A DNA stretch of 62,590 bases from positions 1 to 62,590 of the forward strand of contig NZ_CADCST010000050.1 in the NCBI RefSeq assembly GCF_902804485.1. Direction: 5' to 3'. Both the position numbers and the translations under genes were made by a program. Origin of the DNA: Flavobacterium collinsii (lineage in GTDB: Bacteria > Bacteroidota > Bacteroidia > Flavobacteriales > Flavobacteriaceae). Each line of letters starts with the position of its first letter. The first letter of the stretch is position 1. Positions 42,322 through 51,016 of this stretch are shown piece by piece. Under the pieces are notes generated by a model that made no database searches, was not told the DNA's origin, and saw only the letters and a list, made by a program, of their open reading frames with translations.

Positions 42322-43530
42322 ATGAAAAAAATATCACTTTTATTAATTTGTTTTTTAATTATTCCGTACGCAAAAGCCCAAAACATTGAGCGCCCCATCA
42401 CTACCGGAGTACCTTTTTTACTAGTCGCAGCAGACGCAAGAGCCGCTGGTTTAGCCGATCAGGGTGTCGCTACATCAGCCGATGCCTATTCACAACAATG
42501 GAATCCTGCAAAATATGCTTTCTCTGTAGACAAGCAAGGATTTTCTATCAGCTACACTCCTTATTTAACAGACTTAGCCAATGACATTTCATTAGGTCAG
42601 GTAACCTACTACAACAAAATCAATGAGCGAAGCGCCTTTGCGGGAAGTTTCCGTTATTTCGGCTTTGGAGATATTGAGTTAAGAACAACTGGAGACCCAA
42701 ATGAAGCTGCAAGAATCGTTTCTCCGAATGAATTTGCTTTCGACGGATCTTACTCCCTGAAATTAAGTGAAAAATTCTCAATGGCAGTAGCGGCAAGATA
42801 CATTCGTTCTAACCTGAAAATTGCTTCGGAAGATGTCGATGCGTCAGCCTCAGGTTCTTTTGCCGTAGACGTTGCCGGATTCTACCAATCGGAAGAAATT
42901 GCCTATTCTGATTTTAACGGAAGATGGAGAGGTGGTTTCAACCTGCAAAACCTTGGACAAAAGATAAGCTATGATAACGACGATATCAGCTCTAACTTTT
43001 TACCAGCCAATCTTAGATTAGGAGGAGGTTTCGACTTTATCTTAGACGACTACAACAAAGTAGGTCTTAGTGTCGAATTCACCAAACTTTTAGTTCCAAC
43101 TCCACCGGGACCTGGAACTCCTGTAGACGCAAATGGCGATGGCGATTTTACAGATCCGGGAGATATCTCTCAGGAACAAGCTAATGCATCAAACTACAAA
43201 AACTATAAAGACATTGGCTGGGTATCCGGAATTTTTAAATCTTTTGGAGATGCACCAGGAGGTTTCAGCGAAGAACTAAAAGAAATCACTTATAGCGTAG
43301 GTGCAGAATACATGTATCAGGATGCCTTTGCAATACGTGCAGGATATTTTCACGAAAGCCCGGTAAAAGGAGCCAGACAATTCTTCTCTTTAGGAGCCAG
43401 ATTCAAATATAATGTTGTAAAAGTTGACGTTTCGTATTTATTTTCAACATCAAAAGTTAAAAATCCGTTAGAAAATACACTTCGTTTTTCTTTAACCTTT
43501 AACTTTGGCGACAAATACGAAGTTTATTAA
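42322..43530 (+). CDS. porV: Type IX secretion outer-membrane protein PorV
   Basis: 402 residues. Signal peptide MKKISLLLICFLIIPYAKAQ. It has a FadL-like 14-strand barrel pattern with the family blocks 'TGVPFLLVAADARAAGLADQGVATS' at the N-terminus and 'FGDIELRTTGDPNEAARIVSPNEFA', and 'LRFSLTFNFGDKYEVY' at the end. PorV binds cargo carrying a type A C-terminal domain as it leaves the translocon and brings it to PorU. A proline/glycine-rich loop with 'DANGDGDFTDPGD' (near 270-285) could bind calcium. It follows porU with its own promoter and is closed by a hairpin at 43556. Confidence 0.95.
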   Translation: MKKISLLLICFLIIPYAKAQNIERPITTGVPFLLVAADARAAGLADQGVATSADAYSQQWNPAKYAFSVDKQGFSISYTPYLTDLANDISLGQVTYYNKINERSAFAGSFRYFGFGDIELRTTGDPNEAARIVSPNEFAFDGSYSLKLSEKFSMAVAARYIRSNLKIASEDVDASASGSFAVDVAGFYQSEEIAYSDFNGRWRGGFNLQNLGQKISYDNDDISSNFLPANLRLGGGFDFILDDYNKVGLSVEFTKLLVPTPPGPGTPVDANGDGDFTDPGDISQEQANASNYKNYKDIGWVSGIFKSFGDAPGGFSEELKEITYSVGAEYMYQDAFAIRAGYFHESPVKGARQFFSLGARFKYNVVKVDVSYLFSTSKVKNPLENTLRFSLTFNFGDKYEVY

Positions 43531-43555
43531 AACCAGAAAATAAAAAAATAATAAC

Positions 43556-43597
43556 AATCCAAATTTCTATTAAGTTAGAGATTTGGATTTTTTTTCC
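43556..43597 (+). terminator. Terminator after porV
   Basis: aatccaaatttct (43556-43568) and agagatttggatt (43577-43589), 13 bp with one mismatch, followed by tttttttcc. Confidence 0.7.
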
Positions 43598-43608
43598 CTT
43601 AAAAACAA

Positions 43609-44091
43609 ATGAAAGAAATAAGCATTACATCATCCTTTAACATTTATAATAACCTTGAAGAGCTTCCCATCGACATTCAGGACTTAATGCGTCAGGCAAT
43701 CGAAGTTCGTAAAAATGCCTACGCACCTTATTCACAATTTCGGGTTGGAGCCGCTTTACTTTTAGACAATGGAAAAATAGTGATCGGATCTAATCAGGAA
43801 AACGCAGCCTATCCTTCAGGATTATGCGCAGAGCGTGTTGCCATTTATCATGCCGGGAGTGTATATCCGGAAGCAAAAATTCTAAAAATAGCCATTACAG
43901 CTGCTTCAGACACCAACCAGACAACGGCACCCATTCCGCCATGTGGTTCTTGCCGACAATCTATTGCAGAATACGAGATCAAGCAGGATACCCCTATCGA
44001 AATCTATTTTATGGGTGAAATTGGCGAAGTTTACAAATCGGCATCCCTAAAAAATTTACTCCCTTTTATGTTTGATAAAAAGTTCTTGTAA
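43609..44091 (+). CDS. cdd: Cytidine deaminase
   Basis: 160 residues. The zinc site is visible as CAERVAIYHAG, holding the Cys ligand and the catalytic Glu, and PPCGSCRQSIAEY with the other two Cys ligands. 'KNAYAPYSQFRVGAALL' is the standard N-terminal block. It turns cytidine and deoxycytidine into uridine forms for pyrimidine salvage in the cytosol. The length fits the homotetrameric type, with a ~20-residue extension at the front (MKEISITSSFNIYNNLEELP). It lies between porV and pdhA. A terminator precedes it closely, so it may depend on read-through, as no promoter match was found. Confidence 0.93.
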   Translation: MKEISITSSFNIYNNLEELPIDIQDLMRQAIEVRKNAYAPYSQFRVGAALLLDNGKIVIGSNQENAAYPSGLCAERVAIYHAGSVYPEAKILKIAITAASDTNQTTAPIPPCGSCRQSIAEYEIKQDTPIEIYFMGEIGEVYKSASLKNLLPFMFDKKFL

Positions 44092-44141
44092 AAAAAAGCC
44101 AAAAAGTAGCCTTTAAATTTTACTTCTTAATAGGAATGTCT

Positions 44142-44149
44142 TATTTTTG
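44142..44149 (+). promoter_or_regulatory. -7 element for the pdhA-aceF operon
   Basis: TATTTTTG (TAnnTTTG) lies 101 bases before pdhA. The leader between holds ttcgggcgcaaatttgtggg, with no clear hairpin. No TTG is found at the right spacing. Confidence 0.45.
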
Positions 44150-44249
44150 CATCCCGACCTTTCGGGCGCAAATTTGTGGGAGGAAACTATTTTGCGTTAT
44201 AGGCAACAATTGATAACACAAACAAACTTTAGCAAAAGAAAGAATTCAG

Positions 44250-45248
44250 ATGAAAGAAGTTACAAAAGAAGTATATTTAAAGTGGTACGAAGACATGCTA
44301 CTTTGGAGAAAGTTTGAAGACAAACTTGCAGCATTATACATTCAACAAAAAGTTAGAGGTTTTTTACACCTATATAATGGTCAGGAAGCTGTATTAGCGG
44401 GTGCATTGCACGCTATGGACCTGACTAAAGACAAAATGATTACTGCTTACAGAAACCACGTTCAACCAATTGGTATGGGAGTTGATCCCAGAAACGTAAT
44501 GGCAGAACTTTTAGGAAAAGCAACAGGAACTTCCAAAGGTATGGGAGGTTCTATGCACATTTTCTCTAAAGAACACCGTTTTTACGGAGGTCACGGAATT
44601 GTTGGTGGACAAATTCCTGTTGGAGCCGGTTTAGCTTTTGCAGATAAATATTTCAACACCGGCGGAGTTACTATGACTTACTTTGGTGATGGTGCTGCGA
44701 GACAAGGTTCCTTACACGAAGCTTTCAACATGGCTATGTTATGGAAATTACCTGTTGTATTTATCGTTGAAAACAACGGTTATGCTATGGGAACTTCTGT
44801 TGAAAGAACTGCAAACCACACCGACATCTGGAAACTTGGTTTAGGCTACGAAATGCCTTGCGGACCTGTTGACGGAATGAACCCGGTAAAAGTTGCAGAA
44901 GCAATGACAGAAGCTATTGACAGAGCACGTCGTGGCGACGGACCAACTTTCCTTGAAATGAAAACGTACCGTTACAGAGGACACTCAATGTCTGATGCAC
45001 AATTGTACCGTTCTAAAGAAGAAGTAGAAGAATACAAAAAAATTGACCCTATTACTCAGGTTTTAGATGTAATTATGGATCAAAAATATGCTACGGAAGA
45101 AGAAATTGAAGTAATCGACCAAAGAGTAAAAGATTTAGTAGAAGAATGTGTGAAATTTGCTGAAGAATCTCCATATCCTGAATTACAACAATTGTATGAT
45201 GTAGTATACGCACAAGAAGACTATCCATTTACACCTCATAAACTATAA
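44250..45248 (+). CDS. pdhA: Pyruvate dehydrogenase E1 component, alpha subunit
   Basis: 332 residues, full length. The thiamine-diphosphate motif starts at YFGDGAARQGSLHEAFNMA and ends with IVENNGYAMGT. 'YRNHVQPIGMG' and 'GGSMHIF...FYGGHGIVGGQIPVGAG' are family blocks, and 'YRYRGHSMSDAQLYR' holds the regulatory-loop region of E1 alpha. It decarboxylates pyruvate together with the beta subunit, which is not in this window. It is followed after 4 bp by the E2 gene, so the two are translated together. The split alpha/E2 layout without the beta gene is, from memory, usual in Flavobacteria. Confidence 0.94.
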   Translation: MKEVTKEVYLKWYEDMLLWRKFEDKLAALYIQQKVRGFLHLYNGQEAVLAGALHAMDLTKDKMITAYRNHVQPIGMGVDPRNVMAELLGKATGTSKGMGGSMHIFSKEHRFYGGHGIVGGQIPVGAGLAFADKYFNTGGVTMTYFGDGAARQGSLHEAFNMAMLWKLPVVFIVENNGYAMGTSVERTANHTDIWKLGLGYEMPCGPVDGMNPVKVAEAMTEAIDRARRGDGPTFLEMKTYRYRGHSMSDAQLYRSKEEVEEYKKIDPITQVLDVIMDQKYATEEEIEVIDQRVKDLVEECVKFAEESPYPELQQLYDVVYAQEDYPFTPHKL

Positions 45249-45252
45249 ATCA

Positions 45253-46899
45253 ATGGCAACAATTATTACAATGCCTCGTTTGAGCGATACTATGACGGAA
45301 GGAACGGTAGCGACTTGGCTTAAAAAAGTAGGCGATAAAATTAGCGAAGGAGATATCTTAGCTGAAATTGAAACAGACAAAGCAACAATGGAATTTGAGT
45401 CTTTCAACGAAGGAACTCTTTTACATATCGGAATACCAGCGGGAGAAACTGCTCCTGTTGACTCTCTATTAGCCATCATTGGTAATGAAGGAGAAGACAT
45501 CTCTGCTCTTTTAGCCGGTGGTGCTGCCCCTGCTACAGAAGCTCCAAAAGAGGAAGCTGCCCCTGCTGCAGAAACAAAAACAGAAAGTGCCGCTCCTGCA
45601 AAAGCTGCAACTGAATTACCAAAAGGTGTTGTAGTAGTTACCATGCCACGTTTGAGCGACACCATGACCGAAGGAACTGTAGCTTCCTGGTTGAAAAAAG
45701 TAGGTGATACTATTGCTGAAGGAGACATCTTAGCCGAAATTGAAACAGACAAAGCGACTATGGAGTTTGAGTCTTTCAATGCCGGAACCTTATTACACAT
45801 TGGAATTCAGGAAGGAAATACAGCTCCTGTTGACAGCTTATTAGCTATCATCGGACCTGCCGGAACTGATGTTTCGGGAATTTCTGCAAACTATACTGCC
45901 GGAGGTGCTGCAAGCACTCCTGCAACTGAAGAAGTAAAAGCTGCTCCTGCTGCTGAAAAAGCAACAGAAACTGTAGCCGAAACTTCAAACGGAGGAAGAA
46001 TCTTAGCTTCACCATTAGCAAAGAAAATCGCTTCTGACAAAGGAATCCAATTGACTCAGGTTAAGGGTTCAGGAGAAAACGGACGTATTGTAAAAAGCGA
46101 TATCGAAAACTTTACTCCAGCTGCCGCTCAGGCACCTGCTGCAACTGCAACAGCTGCTGCTAAACCGCAAGAAGCTGCTCCTGCTGCTGCACCAAAAGTA
46201 TTTGTTCCTGCCGGAGAAGTTTTCACCGAAGAAATCAAAAACTCTCAAATGCGTAAAATTATCGCAAAACGTTTGGCAGAATCTTTATTTACAGCTCCTC
46301 ACTACAACTTAGTGATCGAAGTAAGCATGGACGAAGCTATGGGCGCGAGAGCAACAATCAATACCGTTCCGGATACAAAGGTATCTTTTAACGATATGGT
46401 AATCAAAGCTTGTGCATTAGCCTTGAAAAAACATCCAAAAATCAACTCTCAGTGGAAAGCAGATGCTATCATCATCAACCACCACGTAAACATTGGTGTT
46501 GCTGTAGCTGTTGAAGACGGGTTAGTAGTTCCAGTATTGAAATTTACAGACGCCATGAGCTTATCTCAAATTGGCGCTTCAGTAAGAGATCTTGCCGGAA
46601 GAGCTAAAAACAAAAAACTAGGACCACAGGAAATGGAAGGAAGCACTTTTACAGTTTCTAACCTTGGAATGTTTGGCATCACCGAATTCAATTCGATCAT
46701 CAACCAGCCAAACTCTGCTATCCTTTCTGTAGGTGCAATTGTTGAGAAACCGGTAGTGAAAAACGGTCAAATCGTAGTTGGAAACACCATGATGCTATCA
46801 TTGGCTTGTGACCACAGAACGATTGACGGTGCAACCGGAGCTCAGTTTTTACAAACACTAAAACAATACATCGAAAGCCCGGTGACCATGTTAGCATAA
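45253..46899 (+). CDS. aceF: Dihydrolipoamide acetyltransferase (pyruvate dehydrogenase E2), two lipoyl domains
   Basis: 548 residues. Two nearly identical lipoyl domains (about 3-78 and 125-203) each show the lipoyl-lysine motif ETDKATMEFESF. They are joined by Ala/Pro-rich flexible linkers. A peripheral-subunit-binding domain follows (about 247-285: ASPLAKKIASDKGIQL), then the catalytic acyltransferase domain (about 320-548) with the active His in DHRTIDGATGAQF. It moves the acetyl group from E1 to CoA and forms the core of the complex. It is co-transcribed with pdhA and ended by a strong hairpin at 46944. The high identity of the two lipoyl domains suggests a recent or concerted duplication. 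The E3 gene is elsewhere. Confidence 0.95.
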   Translation: MATIITMPRLSDTMTEGTVATWLKKVGDKISEGDILAEIETDKATMEFESFNEGTLLHIGIPAGETAPVDSLLAIIGNEGEDISALLAGGAAPATEAPKEEAAPAAETKTESAAPAKAATELPKGVVVVTMPRLSDTMTEGTVASWLKKVGDTIAEGDILAEIETDKATMEFESFNAGTLLHIGIQEGNTAPVDSLLAIIGPAGTDVSGISANYTAGGAASTPATEEVKAAPAAEKATETVAETSNGGRILASPLAKKIASDKGIQLTQVKGSGENGRIVKSDIENFTPAAAQAPAATATAAAKPQEAAPAAAPKVFVPAGEVFTEEIKNSQMRKIIAKRLAESLFTAPHYNLVIEVSMDEAMGARATINTVPDTKVSFNDMVIKACALALKKHPKINSQWKADAIIINHHVNIGVAVAVEDGLVVPVLKFTDAMSLSQIGASVRDLAGRAKNKKLGPQEMEGSTFTVSNLGMFGITEFNSIINQPNSAILSVGAIVEKPVVKNGQIVVGNTMMLSLACDHRTIDGATGAQFLQTLKQYIESPVTMLA

Positions 46900-46903
46900 T
46901 TTT

Positions 46904-46936
46904 TATGCCATGTCCGTCTGAGCGAAGTCGAAGACC
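46904..46936. repeat. Dispersed word 'tgagcgaagtcgaag'
   Basis: Directly after aceF, gtccgtctgagcgaagtcgaag is a word that, from memory, occurs over and over between genes in Flavobacterium and relatives. It is non-coding here. Confidence 0.4.
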
Positions 46937-46943
46937 CCATAAT

Positions 46944-46980
46944 AAAATCCCGTTTTGTTCATTCAAAACGGGATTTTTTG
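46944..46980 (+). terminator. Terminator of the pdhA-aceF operon
   Basis: aaaatcccgtttt (46944-46956) and aaaacgggatttt (46965-46977), 13 bp perfect, then ttg. Confidence 0.85.
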
Positions 46981-47015
46981 TTTAATTTTCATCCGCAAAT
47001 CCAAAACACATAAAA

Positions 47016-48863
47016 ATGAAGAAAATAATCCTTGTAACTTTATTCTTAACGGCTCTTGCCTGCCAGAAAAAAGAACAAACCGAAAAAAATACAGCCGTCA
47101 TTGACGAACACAGCTATTCTAAACCGGAATTGGCTATTGTTAAACACCTCGATCTTGACATTAAAGTCGATTTCAATACCCAAACCATCACAGGAAAAGC
47201 TTCCTGGCAAATTGACAACATCAGTAAAGGAAATGAAATTATCTTCGACGAAAACACCCTTAACATTACCAAAGTAACCTTAGGAGACGAAGAGAAAGAA
47301 ACCAAATTCGAGCTTGGTGCGGACACTGAATTTCACGGAAAACCGCTTCGCATTACTATTGAACCAAACACAACCAAAGTAAACATCTACTACAACACCA
47401 CCAAAGATGCTGTAGCATTACAATGGCTGAAACCAGAACAAACTGCAGACAAAAAGAAACCATTCTTATTCTCTCAGGGCGAAAGCGTTTGGTCAAGAAC
47501 CTGGATTCCGTGTCAGGATTCACCGGGAATTCGCTTTACTTACAATGCAAAAGTTACCGTTCCCAAAGATTTATTAGCCGTTATGAGCGCTGTGAATCCA
47601 CAAAAGAAAAACGATACCGGAGTTTATACTTTTAAGCAGGATAAAGCAATCCCGTCCTACTTAATGGCAATTGCGGTTGGAGATATTGAATTCCAGGCAA
47701 TCGATAACAGAACCGGAGTTTACGCAGAACCTTCCATGCTGAAAAAATCGGCTTGGGAATTTGCTGAACTTGGAAAAATGGTTGTTGCTGCCGAAAAACT
47801 ATACGGCCCATACCGTTGGGGACGTTATGATGTATTGGTTTTACCTCCAAGCTTTCCTTATGGCGGAATGGAAAACCCTAACCTAACTTTCTTAACTCCG
47901 GGTGTAATTGCAGGAGATCGTTCTCTAACAAGTCTTTTAGCACATGAATTAGGACACAGCTGGAGCGGAAACTTAGTAACCAATGCAACTTGGGATGACA
48001 TCTGGTTAAACGAAGGATTCACCACTTATGTAGAGCACAGAATTGGAGAAGCCATCTTCGGAAAGAAAGAATTTGAAATGCAAAACGTTATCACCAACAA
48101 AGAATTAGTGGATAATGTAGCAGAATATGGAGCAGACAGTCCGGATACCCGATTAAAAGTAAGCCTTACAGGAAGAAATCCTGACGATGGTATCAGCATG
48201 ATTCCTTACGTAAAAGGCTATGCCTTTTTAAGAGTTATTGAAAATGCGGTTGGCCGTGAGAAATTCGATCCGTTTATTAAGAACTATTTCGATTCGCATG
48301 CGTTCCAATCAATCACAACAGAAGATTTTGTAAAATACATTAACGAAAACCTGATTAAAGGCGACAAAGCTTTAGCTGACAAAATCAAATTGGAAGACTG
48401 GATTTACAAACCGGGAATCCCGTCAAACATCCTTCCAGTTAGTTCTCCTGATTTTGATGCTATTGATAAAATCCAAAAAAGCTGGAGAGAGACAGGCGTA
48501 GCAGGTCTAAGCAAAAAAATCACCACAACTGCCGAAAAACAGCATTTTATAGATCATCTTCCGGCTGACATTACAGCAAAAGAAATGGAAGCGATTGACA
48601 AAGAGTTCAACTTTACAAAAGGCGGTAATTTCATCATCAAACGTCAATGGTTTGTTCAGGCCATTGAACACCAATACAAAACAGCCAATCCTGCAATTGA
48701 GCAATTCCTAATCGGAATAAGCCGAACAGGATCGGTAATGATGCTTTACAAAGAAATGGTTAAAACTCCGGAAGGAAAAGTTTGGGCAAAACAGATTTTC
48801 GAAAAAGCAAAATCAGGTTATCATGCTACTACTATTCAAGCTGTTGAAGGGATTTTGAAATAG
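47016..48863 (+). CDS. M1-family metallopeptidase (aminopeptidase), lipoprotein
   Basis: 615 residues. The signal MKKIILVTLFLTALAC ends at a likely lipidated Cys16. The zinc motif HELGH (310-314), with the third ligand Glu333 in WLNEGFTTYVEH, and the exopeptidase motif GGMENP (about 283) place it in family M1. The C-terminal ~150 residues are helical and resemble the leukotriene-A4-hydrolase-type C-domain. It should trim N-terminal residues from peptides in the periplasm or on the outer membrane. It stands alone downstream of the pyruvate dehydrogenase terminator. A 13-bp repeat array follows its stop. Confidence 0.92.
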   Translation: MKKIILVTLFLTALACQKKEQTEKNTAVIDEHSYSKPELAIVKHLDLDIKVDFNTQTITGKASWQIDNISKGNEIIFDENTLNITKVTLGDEEKETKFELGADTEFHGKPLRITIEPNTTKVNIYYNTTKDAVALQWLKPEQTADKKKPFLFSQGESVWSRTWIPCQDSPGIRFTYNAKVTVPKDLLAVMSAVNPQKKNDTGVYTFKQDKAIPSYLMAIAVGDIEFQAIDNRTGVYAEPSMLKKSAWEFAELGKMVVAAEKLYGPYRWGRYDVLVLPPSFPYGGMENPNLTFLTPGVIAGDRSLTSLLAHELGHSWSGNLVTNATWDDIWLNEGFTTYVEHRIGEAIFGKKEFEMQNVITNKELVDNVAEYGADSPDTRLKVSLTGRNPDDGISMIPYVKGYAFLRVIENAVGREKFDPFIKNYFDSHAFQSITTEDFVKYINENLIKGDKALADKIKLEDWIYKPGIPSNILPVSSPDFDAIDKIQKSWRETGVAGLSKKITTTAEKQHFIDHLPADITAKEMEAIDKEFNFTKGGNFIIKRQWFVQAIEHQYKTANPAIEQFLIGISRTGSVMMLYKEMVKTPEGKVWAKQIFEKAKSGYHATTIQAVEGILK

Positions 48864-48871
48864 ACTTTTTT

Positions 48872-48986
48872 TAGTCGCAGTTTTCAGTCGCAGTAGGCAG
48901 TTGCAGTGAACAGTCTCAGTTTTCAGTCTCAGTACACGGTGCTGCTTGAAAACTGAGACTGAGACTGAAAACCGCGACTGAAAACT
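48872..48986. repeat. 13-bp tandem array with inverted partner
   Basis: Five exact 13-bp units run from 48872 to 48936 (tagtcgcagtttt, cagtcgcagtagg, cagttgcagtgaa, cagtctcagtttt, cagtctcagtaca). After 12 bases come reverse-complement units (aaaactgagactg, aaaaccgcgactg, aaaact) to 48986. The whole can fold into one long stem. The unit type is the same as at 21811-21862. It lies between convergent genes. Confidence 0.8.
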
Positions 48987-48993
48987 AAAAAAA

Positions 48994-49027
48994 ACCAGAT
49001 TACATTTCGTGTAATCTGGTTTTTTTT
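48994..49027. terminator. Bidirectional terminator between convergent genes
   Basis: accagattaca (48994-49004), loop tttcg, tgtaatctggt (49010-49020): 11 bp perfect, with A-run before and T-run after. It serves the peptidase gene (plus) and the glycosyltransferase gene (minus). Confidence 0.85.
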
Positions 49028-50270
49028 AGTTCTTATTCTTCGCTTCAATCCATTTTGACATGTACATCGTGCTTCTATACGCGTGATGCTGTAATAAATT
49101 ACCCATAAAATTATGCAAACGATGGCTTTTAGAATCCATCAGCAATGAGTTGACTACAGCTACTAATCCAGCTGAAAATTTATCCTTCAAATAACATTCG
49201 TTAATAATAGCGACACCTTTTTTCTGAGCTTCTTTCCAAAGACTTTCATCCTGATAAAGTGCAATTGCATTTTTAACAAACTCAGATACATCATCGGCTA
49301 TAAATCCATTCCATGGTAAGTTGCCATGCATGGCTTCAGCACCAATTGTTGTAGTTACACTAGGCGTTCCGCATTGCATTGCCTCAAGCAATTTGCCTTT
49401 TAAACCGGCTCCAAACCGAATAGGCGCCAGAACAACCCTCGCATTTTTCACAACTTCATTAGCATCTTCTGCCCTGCCCATTATATAAAACCCATTTTTG
49501 GGCTGATCCAGCTGTACTACTTTTTGCGACGGATAAGCACCGTAAACTTCTAAAACAGCTTCCGGAAAATCCGTTTTTATCAAAGGCCAGATGGTTTCTT
49601 TTAAATACTGAACCGTATTCCAATTGGGCTCGTGAAAGAAATTCCCAATAAAAACAAACTTTTCCCTTTCTTCAAAGGAAGGCAATCTCAAAAGAGCATC
49701 ATCCGACATTCCCTCCACTAAAAAAGGGAGATACAAAAGCAGCTCTTCATTGATCCTGAACATCTCTTTTAAAATACTCATCTCAAATTCTGAAATAATC
49801 AAAGACAAATCACACCTTAAAATACTGGCAATTTCTCGTTTCGTGACTTCTTCTGAAAACAAATCTGTCAATTCAAATTTTCGGCCTTTCTTAAAAGCGT
49901 TTTGTCTTGCTGCGCGCAAACAATGTAAATCTTCTGTATCAAGAATCCGAATTGCTTCCGGACAATTTTCGGTCACACGCCATCCAAATTGTTCCTCCAT
50001 CATAAAACGATCAAACAACACAACATTTGGATTTAATTCCATCACAAAGGCATCGAAACTGGCAGAATTGAGTTCGATACTTTTTTTATCAACTCCAAGC
50101 GCAGACAAGTCCACCATAAAATCGCTGTCCAGGGCCGCACTGACGAATGTAATCTCAAATCCATTATCCTTAAAAATGGAAATTAACTGCATCATTCTAC
50201 CTCCGGCAGCAGACGAATTTGGCTCGGGCCAGACAGAACCGATAATTAAAAGTTTACGCACTGGATTCAT
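49026..50270 (-). CDS. Glycosyltransferase (GT4-like, group 1)
   Basis: 414 residues with two Rossmann-like halves. The N-terminal half begins 'LLIIGSVWPEPNSSAAGGRMMQLISIF', a nucleotide-sugar-transferase-like start with a Gly-rich acceptor loop. The C-terminal half has 'FVFIGNFFHEPNWNTVQYLKETIWPLI' and 'RFGAGLKGKLLEAMQCGTPSVTTTIGAEAM', matching the GT-B donor site block where an E/K-containing helix contacts the sugar nucleotide. The C-terminal tail is positively charged. It likely adds a sugar to a cell-surface or capsule precursor at the inner face of the membrane. Donor and acceptor are unknown. It is convergent with the peptidase gene and divergent from miaE. Confidence 0.82.
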   Translation of the reverse strand: MNPVRKLLIIGSVWPEPNSSAAGGRMMQLISIFKDNGFEITFVSAALDSDFMVDLSALGVDKKSIELNSASFDAFVMELNPNVVLFDRFMMEEQFGWRVTENCPEAIRILDTEDLHCLRAARQNAFKKGRKFELTDLFSEEVTKREIASILRCDLSLIISEFEMSILKEMFRINEELLLYLPFLVEGMSDDALLRLPSFEEREKFVFIGNFFHEPNWNTVQYLKETIWPLIKTDFPEAVLEVYGAYPSQKVVQLDQPKNGFYIMGRAEDANEVVKNARVVLAPIRFGAGLKGKLLEAMQCGTPSVTTTIGAEAMHGNLPWNGFIADDVSEFVKNAIALYQDESLWKEAQKKGVAIINECYLKDKFSAGLVAVVNSLLMDSKSHRLHNFMGNLLQHHAYRSTMYMSKWIEAKNKN

Positions 50271-50350
50271 TTATATTCATTTCAACCTGCAAAATAATGC
50301 TTTTTCGAGCGTATTCGCACGATATTTCCTGTTTTTGGTCGAAAAAAGAC

Positions 50351-50358
50351 TAATTTTG
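50351..50358 (+). promoter_or_regulatory. -7 element for miaE
   Basis: TAATTTTG (TAnnTTTG) lies 25 bases before the miaE ATG. A TTG at 50335-50337 is too close (13 bases) for the usual spacing. Confidence 0.45.
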
Positions 50359-50383
50359 CCAAATACAAATTTCGGAAGCAATT

Positions 50384-50965
50384 ATGTTAGGATTAAAATT
50401 AGCCACGGACCCCCGCTGGGTCAATATCGTAGAATCAAATATCGAAGAAATTTTGACGGATCATGCCTGGTGCGAACAAAAAGCCGCTTCAAATGCCATC
50501 AGCTTAGTTACTTATAATTCTGAATTGGAAGAATTGGTAACTGAAATGCTTGTGATCGCAAGAGAAGAGCTGGAGCATTTGCAAATGGTGCACGATATCA
50601 TCAAAAAAAGAGGTTTGACTTTGGGGCGTGAAAGAAAAGATCATTATGTAAATGAACTTTTTAAATTCATGAAAAAAGACGGCAGCCGCAGAGATGCTCT
50701 TTGCGATCGTCTGTTGTTTTCGGCTATGATTGAAGCCAGAAGCTGCGAGCGTTTTAAAGTACTTTCAGAAAACATAAAAGACGAAGAACTGGCTAAATTC
50801 TACCGTGATTTAATGATTTCTGAAGCCGGACATTACACTACATTTTTAGGTTTTGCAAGAAAATATACCGACAATATAGATATCGATAAACGCTGGAAAG
50901 AATGGATTGAATACGAAGGTTCAATTATTACCAACTACGGAAAAAGTGAGACCGTACACGGATAA
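50384..50965 (+). CDS. miaE: tRNA-(ms[2]io[6]A)-hydroxylase MiaE
   Basis: 193 residues. A ferritin-like diiron four-helix bundle is visible: 'ILTDHAWCEQKAASNA' with the first Glu, 'MLVIAREELEHLQMVHDII' holding the ExxH, 'MIEARSCERFKVL' with the next Glu and 'MISEAGHYTTFL' with the last ExxH. It hydroxylates the isopentenyl side chain of the modified adenosine at position 37 of tRNAs that read U-starting codons. It is the right length and has no extra domain. It is followed after 51 bp by the AsmA-like gene. The partner enzymes MiaA and MiaB are not in this window. Confidence 0.93.
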   Translation: MLGLKLATDPRWVNIVESNIEEILTDHAWCEQKAASNAISLVTYNSELEELVTEMLVIAREELEHLQMVHDIIKKRGLTLGRERKDHYVNELFKFMKKDGSRRDALCDRLLFSAMIEARSCERFKVLSENIKDEELAKFYRDLMISEAGHYTTFLGFARKYTDNIDIDKRWKEWIEYEGSIITNYGKSETVHG

Positions 50966-51016
50966 TAATTCTTAAAAATCGATTTTCATTTTTACCTATA
51001 AATACCACAATTTGTT

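Noticed and set aside
45243..45800. 185-residue minus-strand frame opposite aceF
   Set aside because: Low-complexity Ser/Ala/Val product that mirrors the duplicated lipoyl domains; a shadow of aceF.
49750..50517. 255-residue plus-strand frame across the glycosyltransferase and miaE start
   Set aside because: Antisense to a well-supported glycosyltransferase and out of frame with miaE; it would run through both genes.
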